A stretch of DNA of 64,000 nt from Streptomyces sp. NBC_00425 (lineage in GTDB: Bacteria > Actinomycetota > Actinomycetes > Streptomycetales > Streptomycetaceae). Positions 26,159 to 34,611 of this stretch are shown here, piece after piece (the stretch's first letter is position 1; each line of letters opens with the position of its first letter). The notes under the pieces are model-generated. The model made no database searches. It had not been told where the DNA came from and saw only the letters and a list, made by a program, of their open reading frames with translations. The stretch is taken from the NCBI RefSeq assembly GCF_036030735.1, contig NZ_CP107928.1:1798001-1862000 (forward strand), read 5' to 3'. A program made the position numbers and the translations under genes.

Positions 26159-27433
26159 ATGACCACTCTCGTGGAGACGTACTATGCCGTCCTCCTGCAC
26201 TCCCGCCGGATCGGCACGCTCTGTCAGAAGGGCGACCACACACGTTTCGTCGTCAACGAGTCCTATGTGACCGACCCGCAGCGCCCCGTCCTGGGGTTGC
26301 GCTTCGAAGAGAATCTGAGGGCGCCCTACGCTTCTGCGCTGCGGCTGCCCCGCTGGTTCTCCAACCTGCTGCCCGAAGGTCCTCTGCGGGAATGGATCGC
26401 CGACGACCGCGGTGTCTCCCTGGACCGTGAGATGGAGCTTCTGGCTCAGGTGGGACACGACCTGCCGGGGGCTGTCCAAGTGCTGCCCGCCGAGGGGCCC
26501 GACGATGGTTGGGAATGGTCTGACAGCGCACCTGCACAGGCGGGGAAGCGGCCCGGGGGGGCCTACGGTTTCCCCTCCGACTCGCCGTGGCGGTTCTCCT
26601 TGGCCGGCGTCGCCCTGAAGTTCTCGATGCTGGCCAGGGGGGATCGGCTGACGGTACCCGCCGCGGGCCAGCACGGCGACTGGCTGGTCAAATTTCCGGA
26701 CTACCGCCATGCGGATGTACCGCGCAATGAGTTCACCATGATGTCCCTGGCGAAGGCAGCGGGGCTCGACGTCCCCGACGTACGTCTCATGCACCGCGAT
26801 GAACTCGACGGCCTTCCCGACCGCATGTGGCCGAACAACGAGCAGTGGGCCTACGCCGTACGCCGTTTCGACCGCTCTCGGGACGAGCACCGCACCCCCG
26901 TCCACATCGAGGACTTCGCGCAGGTCCGCGACAAGTACCCGCAGGACAAATACCAGTCCACGTTCGAGACGGTCGCGGCCATCGCCCATCGTGGCCATGA
27001 CGTCGACTCGCTGCGCGAGACCGCCCGACGCATCGCCTTCTCCGTGGTGGTCGGGAACGGGGACGCCCACCTGAAGAACTGGTCACTGATCTACCGTGAC
27101 AGGCGGTTCCCGTCCCTCTCCCCGGTGTACGACTTGGTGTCCACCGCCCCCTACGCGCCCAGCGACGAACCGGAGGATCTCGGACTCAAGTTCGGAGGGA
27201 GCAAGTCTTTCGGACGAGTCCGACTCGCAGCCTTCGACAGACTTGAAACCGCCCTTGGGCACCGATTCGGACCAACTGGTGCACGTCTGCGGGACGAGGC
27301 CGTCGCAACCATCGAACACGTCCGCAGCCTCTGGCCGCAGTACGCGGAGAACCTGGTGGAGAACCCGAGCCTGCGCGAGTCCATTGGGGCGTGGATCGCC
27401 GACTCCGCCCGACGCCTGCTAGCCAGGTCCTGA
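26159..27433 (+). CDS. HipA-like serine/threonine kinase
   Basis: 424 residues from ATG 26159; GTG 26138 is an alternative. Features of HipA: an N-terminal subdomain, KFSML and WLVKFPDY (ATP-site strand and lysine), NEFTMMSLAKAAGLDVP, RFDRSRDEHR, EDFAQV, then catalytic GNGDAHLKN at 299-307 (D302) and PVYD (D325). HipA kinases phosphorylate glutamyl-tRNA synthetase and other targets and are normally held by a HipB antitoxin. No HipB is present next to it; the upstream DUF262 gene occupies that place. Confidence 0.85.
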   Translation: MTTLVETYYAVLLHSRRIGTLCQKGDHTRFVVNESYVTDPQRPVLGLRFEENLRAPYASALRLPRWFSNLLPEGPLREWIADDRGVSLDREMELLAQVGHDLPGAVQVLPAEGPDDGWEWSDSAPAQAGKRPGGAYGFPSDSPWRFSLAGVALKFSMLARGDRLTVPAAGQHGDWLVKFPDYRHADVPRNEFTMMSLAKAAGLDVPDVRLMHRDELDGLPDRMWPNNEQWAYAVRRFDRSRDEHRTPVHIEDFAQVRDKYPQDKYQSTFETVAAIAHRGHDVDSLRETARRIAFSVVVGNGDAHLKNWSLIYRDRRFPSLSPVYDLVSTAPYAPSDEPEDLGLKFGGSKSFGRVRLAAFDRLETALGHRFGPTGARLRDEAVATIEHVRSLWPQYAENLVENPSLRESIGAWIADSARRLLARS

Positions 27434-27536
27434 CAGCTCTCATCCTGCGACGGGAAAAGGTCGTAGCCCGGAGATCGCCTGGGGCTGACGCTACGCTGCC
27501 GACACGATCGGACTACTGGTACAGAGGGGGAGGTTC

Positions 27537-29339
27537 ATGGCCGACGAGTACCCTGAGTTCCTGCTGACCCTGCCGAACGGTGGGCCGCAGGCCCGAGGGC
27601 GGGTGTTGCCCGAGAAGGGGATGAACGGAAGTCTGAAGTTCCTCGTCCTCGCGGGCTCGCCCGTGCATCCCGAGGAAACCCCCGGCATCCCGCCGTATCC
27701 CGCGGCCCAACGGGAGAAGCTGGTCGCGGACGGCGGCATCCGCAGAGGGTCGGCCCGGTGGCAGGGCCACTGGGAGACGACACGGGACATCGAGTGCAAC
27801 TCGCCCTCCGCGGCCGCCTCCGTGGTAGCGGGGCGCAGCACAGATGGCCTGGCACAGTGGCGCACGGAAGAAGGCTTCCCTCTCGTCGACTACCTCGGGA
27901 GCTCGTGGCGGACCCCGCACAAGACCTGGCTGGTGCGGGGCTCGAACGTGTCGGGCCGCGACCTCGTGAAGCGCCTGTGGGTGCCCGACGGATGGGTGAC
28001 CCTCTCGGCCACGCATCTACCGCAGGTGGACGAGGCGGACCCCACCAAGAGCGTGCTGCGGCAGTACGTGCAGGAGGGGTACGACGCCACCACCTCGTAC
28101 AGTCAGAAGCAGACCATGGTGGACGAGCTGCACTGCTTCCTGACCCAGATGCGGTTGGGCGACACCCTCTGCGCCATCTCCGACGGACAGTTGTACGTGG
28201 GCACGGTCACCGGTGAGGCCGAGCAGGTCGAGTCCGAGGGTGGACTGTCCAATCTGCGGCGGAGAGCCGGCTGGAGGCCTGCGGGCATTCCGTACGACGA
28301 GTTGCCGGAGGCTCTCCAGCAGAAGCTCTCGATCCAGCACGACGTCGTCGACCTGACGCCCGTCCAGGCCCTCGTCGAGGGGCTGGGCCGAAGCGACGAG
28401 GAGCTGACGAAGGAGGCCAAAGCCATAGACCGGGATCCGAGTGTCGAGATCCCGGCGATCGTCGCCCGGCGTGAGCCCGAGCTGCCCGAGCCCACGGACG
28501 GGCTGGCGGACGACCTCCTCGTGCACGACACCGCGTGGCTGCGCGAAGTGCGTGATCTGCTCGCGGACGACCGTCAGCTGGTGCTCTACGGGCCGCCAGG
28601 CACCGGCAAGACGTACCTGGCGTTGAAGCTCGCCGAGTTCCTCGGTGGCGGGCCCGAGCAGGTCAAGCTCGTGCAGTTCCACCCCTCCTACGCCTACGAG
28701 GACTTCTTCGAGGGCTTCCGGCCGCAGGAGGACCCGCAGACCAGGGAGGTCGCCTTCCGGTTGACCGCCGGCCCGCTGCGTGAGCTGGCCGACCTGGCCT
28801 CCCGCGAGGGCAACCGGCACATCCCGCACTTCCTGATCATCGACGAGATCAACAGGGCCAACCTGGCGAAGGTCTTCGGCGAGCTGTACTTCCTGCTGGA
28901 GTACCGCAACAAGTCGGTGCGGCTCACCTACTCCGGTGACGACTTCGCGTTGCCGCCGAATCTCTTCGTCATCGGCACGATGAACACCGCCGACCGGTCC
29001 ATCGCCCTCGTGGACGCGGCCATGCGCCGTCGCTTCGCCTTCGTCGAACTGTCACCGCGCACGGAGCCGACTCGCGGTCTGCTGCGCCGCTGGCTGGCCA
29101 GGGAAGGCAAGGACGCGGAGCCCGCCGACCTGCTCGACGCACTCAACTCCCGTATCGACGAGGCGGATTTCCGCATCGGGCCCTCGTACCTGATGAAGAA
29201 GGGCGTCTACCGGGAGGGCGGACTGGAGCGGACCTGGCGGACGAAGATCCTGCCCCTGCTGGAGGAGCATCACTACGGGGAGGGCGTGGACATCGAGAGG
29301 CGGTACGGTCTGGCCGCGCTGCGGGAGTCGCTGGGATGA
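27537..29339 (+). CDS. mcrB: McrB-type AAA+ GTPase with N-terminal DUF4357 (second McrBC)
   Basis: 600 residues from ATG 27537, preceded by GGGGGAGG. Residues 1-110 match DUF4357 (ARGRVL, FLVLAGSPV, CNSPSAAASVVAGRS, GLAQW). Residues 125-255 are an EVE/PUA-like reader (KTWLVRGSN, GDTLCAISDGQLYVGTVTG). The motor has Walker A GPPGTGKT at 352-359, Walker B IDEINR from 435, and GTMNTADRS. It differs from the first McrB in its reader domains, suggesting different target modifications. It overlaps mcrC by 4 bases. Confidence 0.92.
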   Translation: MADEYPEFLLTLPNGGPQARGRVLPEKGMNGSLKFLVLAGSPVHPEETPGIPPYPAAQREKLVADGGIRRGSARWQGHWETTRDIECNSPSAAASVVAGRSTDGLAQWRTEEGFPLVDYLGSSWRTPHKTWLVRGSNVSGRDLVKRLWVPDGWVTLSATHLPQVDEADPTKSVLRQYVQEGYDATTSYSQKQTMVDELHCFLTQMRLGDTLCAISDGQLYVGTVTGEAEQVESEGGLSNLRRRAGWRPAGIPYDELPEALQQKLSIQHDVVDLTPVQALVEGLGRSDEELTKEAKAIDRDPSVEIPAIVARREPELPEPTDGLADDLLVHDTAWLREVRDLLADDRQLVLYGPPGTGKTYLALKLAEFLGGGPEQVKLVQFHPSYAYEDFFEGFRPQEDPQTREVAFRLTAGPLRELADLASREGNRHIPHFLIIDEINRANLAKVFGELYFLLEYRNKSVRLTYSGDDFALPPNLFVIGTMNTADRSIALVDAAMRRRFAFVELSPRTEPTRGLLRRWLAREGKDAEPADLLDALNSRIDEADFRIGPSYLMKKGVYREGGLERTWRTKILPLLEEHHYGEGVDIERRYGLAALRESLG

Positions 29340-30586
29340 CGCCCGCAGTGGACGCGGTGCGGTCCGTCGAACTGGTCGAGCACGCGCCGGCGGCCCGTCT
29401 CGCCCTGCCGGACGCCGTCGGCCGTGCCCTCGCCGCTTCCGACATCGTGGACGCGGCCCCCGACCCGTACGTGCCCGGGTTCTGGTCACTGCGGGCCGGT
29501 AGCAAGGTGGGCGCCGTGGCCGTCACAGCATCGGACGGCAGCTCTCCGGTCACCGTACGCGTCACGCCCAAGGTGCCCGTCGCACGGCTCTTCTTCCTGC
29601 TCGGCTACAGCCTCGACCCGAAGCGGACTTGGCGAGACGGGGAAGTCGAGGTCGCCGAGCACCGCGATCTGCTGCCCGCGCTCGCCCACGCCGTGGAGCG
29701 GCAGGTGGACGGGGCCCTGCGACAAGGCCTGCTGCAGGGATATCGGGCGGCCGAGGAATCCTTGCTCGTCGTCCGCGGCCGGATCAGAGAGGCCGAACAG
29801 ATCCGGCGGCGCTTCGGGGCGATGCTGCCGGTCGAGTTGGCATACGACGAGTTCACCACCGACATCGCGGAGAACCGCATCCTGCGCGCGGGCGTCGAGC
29901 GTCTCCTTCGGCTGCCCGGTGTGCCGCGCGACGTACGCCGCAGGCTTCTCCACCAGCGTGCCCGGCTCGCCGACGTGACCATGATCGTGCGCGGTCAGCC
30001 GCTCCCCGACTGGCTGCCCAGCCGCCTCAACGCCCGGTACCAGCACGCCCTGCGTCTCGCCCGCGCGGTACTGGACGGCGTCTCCGCCGAGCACACGCCC
30101 GGCGGGCTGCGCATCGACGGCTTCCTCTTCGACATGAACAGGCTCTTCGAGGACTTCGTGACGACCGCCCTGCGCGAGACCTTCCGGAAGCGGGGCCGGG
30201 GCCAGGGTCCGGGCGTCCACACCGCCCGCCTCCAGGACCCGCACCACCTCGACGCCGCCGCCGCGATCCGCATGAGACCGGACCTCGTGCTGTACGGGCC
30301 GGACGGCATCCCGTGCGCGGTCGCGGACGCCAAGTACAAGGCCGAGCGGCCGGGCGGCTATCCGGACGCCGACCTCTACCAGATGCTGGCGTACTGCACA
30401 GCCCTCAACCTGCGCGAGGGACACCTCGTGTACGCGAAGGGAAATGCCCCGCACGCCGCCCACCGGGTGCGTCACGCGGGCATCGTCATCCATCAGCACG
30501 CCCTCGATCTGGACCAGGAACCCGTCGGACTGCTCGCGGAGATCGAGGAGCTGGCCGAGCGGTTGGCGAACACCCCGCGCGTATGA
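29336..30586 (+). CDS. mcrC: McrC nuclease subunit (second McrBC)
   Basis: 416 residues, ATG in a 4-base overlap with mcrB. The nuclease core is intact: RPDLVLY with D316, then D331 and K333 (ADAKYK), and a YQMLAYC helix. The middle region carries the usual McrC helical block (AENRILRAGVERLL). Only 40 bases separate it from the helicase gene, so the three genes are probably co-transcribed. Confidence 0.92.
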   Translation: MTPAVDAVRSVELVEHAPAARLALPDAVGRALAASDIVDAAPDPYVPGFWSLRAGSKVGAVAVTASDGSSPVTVRVTPKVPVARLFFLLGYSLDPKRTWRDGEVEVAEHRDLLPALAHAVERQVDGALRQGLLQGYRAAEESLLVVRGRIREAEQIRRRFGAMLPVELAYDEFTTDIAENRILRAGVERLLRLPGVPRDVRRRLLHQRARLADVTMIVRGQPLPDWLPSRLNARYQHALRLARAVLDGVSAEHTPGGLRIDGFLFDMNRLFEDFVTTALRETFRKRGRGQGPGVHTARLQDPHHLDAAAAIRMRPDLVLYGPDGIPCAVADAKYKAERPGGYPDADLYQMLAYCTALNLREGHLVYAKGNAPHAAHRVRHAGIVIHQHALDLDQEPVGLLAEIEELAERLANTPRV

Positions 30587-30626
30587 TCGACTGCGGAGTG
30601 TCCGTTCAGGATGGGGAGTTCACCTC

Positions 30627-32783
30627 GTGCCGCAGCTCGCGTTCGCCAACAGTTTCTGGGAGAGCTACGACTCACTGGAGAAGCCCGTCAAGGCCGGCGT
30701 GCGCAAGGCGATGCAGAAGTTCCAGTTGCTCTCCGTGCCCGAGCTGCACGCGGACAAGGGGCTTCACCTCGAGTCCGTGCAGAACGCGCAGGACACCCGC
30801 ATGCGGACCATCCGCATCAACGACTTCTGGCGCGGTGTCGTCCTGGCCCCAGACGACGGCAGTGATGTGTTCCTGCTCGTCAACGTCGTACGGCACGACG
30901 ACGCGTATACCTGGGCAGCCAAGAGGCTGTACACCACGAACTCCGCGACCCGGGCACTCGAAGTCCGCAACGTGGTCGCGCTCGAACAGCTGACTCCGGC
31001 GCTGGAGAAGGCGGCCGCCGCCGCCGGCTCCCTGCTCTTCGCGAAGTACTCGGACGGCGTGCTGCGCGAACTGGGCATCGACGACCAGGTGCTGCGCGCG
31101 GTGCGGACCATCGTCGACAAGGCGCAGCTCAAGGCGTTCGAGACACTGCTGCCCGAGGACCAGTGCGAGGTGCTCCAGTATCTCGCCGAGGGGTTCGGTC
31201 CCGACGAGGTGTACCGGGACGTGGTCGCCGTCCGCCGTCCGGTAGACGCGGGCCCCGCCCCCGAGGAGAGCCTCGCCGTCGCCATCGCCAACACCAAGAG
31301 CCGCATCACCCTGGTCAGCGGCCCCGAAGAGCTGGCGGACATCCTGGAGAAACCGTTCACGGCCTGGCGGGTGTTCCTGCACCCCTCGCAGCGGCGGGTC
31401 GCCTACCGGATGTCGTACGGCGGTCCGGTCCAGATCACCGGCGGTCCCGGCACGGGCAAGACGGTCGCGGTCCTGCACCGCGTCAAGCACCTCCTCTCCC
31501 GCTCGCCCGACACCCGGGTCCTGCTGACCACCTACACGAACGCCTTGGCGGGCTCGCTGCGCGAGAACCTGTCGCTGTTGCTGGACGGGGACGAGGCGCT
31601 GCTCGGCCGCGTCGACGTGACCACCGTCAACGCGTATGCGCACGGCGTCGTGACCCGGCTCGACCGCATGTCCCCCTCCCCCGTGAACGACCGGGAAGAG
31701 CGGCAGCTGTGGCAGCGGGTCGTCAAGCAGCTGGGACTGCCGTGGACGGAGCAGTTCCTGGCCCAGGAGTACCGGCACGTCGTGCTCGCCCAGGACCTGC
31801 GCACCGCCGACGCCTACCGCACAACCCTGCGGCGCGGTCGCGGCAGCGCGCTGCCTTCGGCGCGACGCGATCACCTGTGGTCGGCAGTCGAGCTGTTCGA
31901 GTCGATGCTGCGGGCCCAGAAGGCCACCACGCACCTGAAGGTGTGCGCGCGGGCGGCCGAACTCCTTGCCGGGTCGGCGCCCACGCACGACCACGTCGTG
32001 GTCGACGAGGCGCAGGACCTGCACCCCGCGCAGTGGCGTGTGCTGCGCGGCGCGGTGGCGCCCGGCGGCGACGATCTGTTCATCACGGGCGACCCGCACC
32101 AGCGCATCTACGACTCGAAAGTTTCACTCGGCTCCATGGGCATCTCGGTGGCCGGCCGGACGCACCGTCTGCGGATCAATTACCGCTCGACGGAGGAGAT
32201 CCTCATCTGGTCGACGGGCATCCTCAGCCCGGTCTCGGTCGACGACCTGGGCGGCGAGGGCAGGGACACCCTGGCCGGTTATCGCTCCCTGCTGCATGGG
32301 CGGAGGCCGCACGTGGACGGGTACGGCTCCGAGCAGGCGGAGATCGCCGCGCTCGTCGAGCGCGTCGAGGGCTGGATCGCCCAGGGCATCCGGCCGTCGG
32401 AGATCGGTGTGTGCGCACGATTCAATGTGCTGCTCGACAAGGCTTACGACAGGCTGGCCGCGGCCAAGGTCCCGGTGGTCCGGGTCAGGGACAACCCCGG
32501 GCCCGACGCGGACGGGGTGCGACTCGCCACCATGCACGCCATGAAGGGGCTGGAGTTCCGCTGTGTCGCCGTCCTGGGTGTGACGGCGAGCGCGATGCCT
32601 TTCGCCCGCGAGGTGACGCCGGCCTCCGTGGACGCGCTGCAGCGCGACTCGGATCTGCTGCGAGAGCGGTGCCTGCTGTTCGTCGCGTGCACGCGCGCGC
32701 GGGAGGCTTTGGCGGTGACCTGGAGCGGGGCGGCCAGTTCGTTCGTGCCCCGACCGAATCTGCTCACGGACCAGGCGGTCTGA
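30627..32783 (+). CDS. UvrD/Rep-type helicase with RelE-like N-terminal domain
   Basis: 718 residues from GTG 30627, with GGGGAG about 9 bases upstream. Residues 1-125 read as a RelE/ParE-fold domain: FWESYDSLEKPVKAGVRKAM, RTIRINDFWRGVVLAP, FLLVNVVRHDDAYTWAAK. The helicase has motif I GGPGTGKT at 272-279, motif II DEAQD at 460-464, motif III GDPHQRIY, INYRST, MHAMKGLEF and VACTRARE. SF1A helicases unwind 3'-5'. The toxin-like domain may be a DNA/RNA-binding module rather than an active RNase. Its place after McrBC suggests it assists or extends degradation. Convergent with the next gene, 9 bases apart. Confidence 0.85.
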   Translation: MPQLAFANSFWESYDSLEKPVKAGVRKAMQKFQLLSVPELHADKGLHLESVQNAQDTRMRTIRINDFWRGVVLAPDDGSDVFLLVNVVRHDDAYTWAAKRLYTTNSATRALEVRNVVALEQLTPALEKAAAAAGSLLFAKYSDGVLRELGIDDQVLRAVRTIVDKAQLKAFETLLPEDQCEVLQYLAEGFGPDEVYRDVVAVRRPVDAGPAPEESLAVAIANTKSRITLVSGPEELADILEKPFTAWRVFLHPSQRRVAYRMSYGGPVQITGGPGTGKTVAVLHRVKHLLSRSPDTRVLLTTYTNALAGSLRENLSLLLDGDEALLGRVDVTTVNAYAHGVVTRLDRMSPSPVNDREERQLWQRVVKQLGLPWTEQFLAQEYRHVVLAQDLRTADAYRTTLRRGRGSALPSARRDHLWSAVELFESMLRAQKATTHLKVCARAAELLAGSAPTHDHVVVDEAQDLHPAQWRVLRGAVAPGGDDLFITGDPHQRIYDSKVSLGSMGISVAGRTHRLRINYRSTEEILIWSTGILSPVSVDDLGGEGRDTLAGYRSLLHGRRPHVDGYGSEQAEIAALVERVEGWIAQGIRPSEIGVCARFNVLLDKAYDRLAAAKVPVVRVRDNPGPDADGVRLATMHAMKGLEFRCVAVLGVTASAMPFAREVTPASVDALQRDSDLLRERCLLFVACTRAREALAVTWSGAASSFVPRPNLLTDQAV

Positions 32784-32792
32784 CGCTCCGCG

Positions 32793-34445
32793 TCACCTTT
32801 CCGGGGCGAGCGCGCCGTTGCCGAGCCCGTCCCTTGCCAGGGTCGCCGCGTCCCGACTCAGCTCCACCACTCTGCGCGCTCGCTCCTCGAACTCCTGGAG
32901 CGCGCGGAAGGCCGCCCCGTACCGCCGTTGCTCGGTGATGTCCATCTGCGGGATGCGGGCGCCCTTGCCGTCAAGACGGAAGGTGCCGCTATTGCTCGTG
33001 GAGCGCCGGGTGTTGGCCCCGCTGCGCAGAAAGCCCTGGAGGTAGTCGGTGTCGAGCTGGTCGCTGATCGAGACCGGTTCCGGATCGCCGTACTCGACGA
33101 GCCCTGCGCGCGCGAGGTCGGCGACGCTGACAGTGGGGCCGTCCAGCGAGCCCGGGCCGTCGGCCGCGACCAGCGCTGGCAGCAACTCCGACAACAGCCT
33201 CACCTGCTCGGTCAGATCCCGCCGCAAGGTCTGATATTCAACCGCGTAGTCGCGATGGGAATCCTCGACATGACGGCCGGGCGTGAGATCCACGGCGTCG
33301 TCAAGCAGATCGATCAGGGGAACTTCCGCCATCTGCTCGGGAGCCGGTTCCAGTGAGGCGTCCGGATCGCCCGCCGTCAGATCGACCATGCGGACGCTGG
33401 TGACGGCATCCCCCAGGGTCCGCGGGCGGCGCAGCTGCCAGAGGTGGACCGGAAGCGCATGCGAGGCCGCTGTGCCGGACGGAAGGGCGGTGACCTGGGT
33501 GAGAATGCCCCGTCGTACGAGCTCGGCGCGGATACGGCGGCCCGCTTTGCGGTAGGCGACCGAGGCGGGCAGGACCATGAGGACACGACCGCCGGGCGCG
33601 GTGTGCGCATAGGCGTGCTGCAGCCAGGCGAGTTCCCCTTCCGCACGAGACGGGGTGCCGAACTCCCAGCGCGAGTCGAGCAACAGATCCTCCCGCCCCC
33701 AGTCGGGTTCACCGACTGGGGGGTCACAGACCACCAGGTCGGCCTGGAGGTCCGTCCACTGGTCGTCACGCAGGGAGTCCCCCATGACGATGCCGACGTC
33801 GATGCGCCCGGTGAGGTCGGCCCACAGTTGCGCGAACATGGCCCTGTGGGCGTTGGACTCCTGCCCGCATCGTCTGGGGCCTTGCTCGGGACCGACGGCG
33901 AGCAGGAGGGAGCCGATACCGCAGGCTGGGTCGAAGATGGTCGCGTCAGGTGCCACCTCACCGGCGAAGTGGCGTACGGCACGGACGACCCGTGGTGAGG
34001 TGACCTGGTCCGATCCGGTCCGTCGTACGGAGTCGGTGTAGCGCTCTGCGAGGACGTTCACCACCTGTGCCGCGCCACCACTCGCGGCCAGATCCCGAGC
34101 GAGCCGGACGACGTCCGCCGGAAGCTCATCACGCGCCTCTCCCTCGATGAGGAGGCGGGCGACATCCACGAGCCCACCGAGCATCTCGTCGCCGTACACT
34201 CCGCGCAGCGCCTGCCAGAGTTGCACCTCCACGGAGACGTCCTGCCCCTTGCGCTGCCTGTCCAGCCATGCCTGCACCTCAGCCAGGTCGAACAGCGGAC
34301 TGTTGACGCCCCCGCCGGCCGGCTTGGGAAAGTCGTCGTAACGTCGCCGCCAGTTCGAGACGGCGGCGCGGGTGACGCCCGCCAGCCTGGCGATCTCAGA
34401 GCCGGTGACCAGCGGGGTGGCCTCTGGGGCCGGAGCGTCCGTCAT
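32793..34445 (-). CDS. N6-adenine DNA methylase with N-terminal helix-turn-helix
   Basis: 550 residues. ATG 34445 is chosen by family-like N-terminus; neither it nor the upstream ATG 34490 has a ribosome site, so the message may be leaderless. Residues 13-65 are an HTH (SEIARLAGVTRAAVSNWRRR, then a YDDFPKP wing). SAM motif I is DPACGIGS at 172-179 and motif IV is DPPV at 240-243, a variant of NPPF. The C-terminal 200 residues resemble an HsdM-type tail. It may be an orphan methylase, or protect host DNA from a neighbouring nuclease. The 19-bp palindrome upstream is a candidate self-operator. Confidence 0.75.
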   Translation of the reverse strand: MTDAPAPEATPLVTGSEIARLAGVTRAAVSNWRRRYDDFPKPAGGGVNSPLFDLAEVQAWLDRQRKGQDVSVEVQLWQALRGVYGDEMLGGLVDVARLLIEGEARDELPADVVRLARDLAASGGAAQVVNVLAERYTDSVRRTGSDQVTSPRVVRAVRHFAGEVAPDATIFDPACGIGSLLLAVGPEQGPRRCGQESNAHRAMFAQLWADLTGRIDVGIVMGDSLRDDQWTDLQADLVVCDPPVGEPDWGREDLLLDSRWEFGTPSRAEGELAWLQHAYAHTAPGGRVLMVLPASVAYRKAGRRIRAELVRRGILTQVTALPSGTAASHALPVHLWQLRRPRTLGDAVTSVRMVDLTAGDPDASLEPAPEQMAEVPLIDLLDDAVDLTPGRHVEDSHRDYAVEYQTLRRDLTEQVRLLSELLPALVAADGPGSLDGPTVSVADLARAGLVEYGDPEPVSISDQLDTDYLQGFLRSGANTRRSTSNSGTFRLDGKGARIPQMDITEQRRYGAAFRALQEFEERARRVVELSRDAATLARDGLGNGALAPER

Positions 34446-34490
34446 ACGGACAACCGTACACAGGGCCAATCCAGCTATCAATGGTTGCAT

Positions 34491-34509
34491 TTGTTGACGG
34501 CGTTAACAA
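34491..34509. promoter_or_regulatory. 19-bp near-perfect palindrome, candidate operator
   Basis: TTGTTGACGGCGTTAACAA has a single mismatched pair. It lies 46-64 bases upstream of the methylase start, in a stretch that is unusually AT-rich for this DNA. The methylase's own HTH is a plausible ligand. Confidence 0.5.
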
Positions 34510-34541
34510 TAGAATGTCGACACTTATCACGTGTATCCGCT

Positions 34542-34595
34542 TGTGGTGTGTGCCGTCAGGGGGTCCGCTGTGGTGTGTGCCGTCAGGCGGTCCGC
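34542..34595 (+). repeat. Tandem 27-bp direct repeat
   Basis: Two adjacent copies of a 27-base unit (beginning TGTGGTGTGTGCCGTCAG) differ at one base. They end 16 bases from the jetD stop codon and lie upstream of the methylase promoter region. They could be a replication-slippage duplication or a protein-binding array. Confidence 0.8.
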
Positions 34596-34611
34596 CGCCC
34601 GGCCGGAGCCT

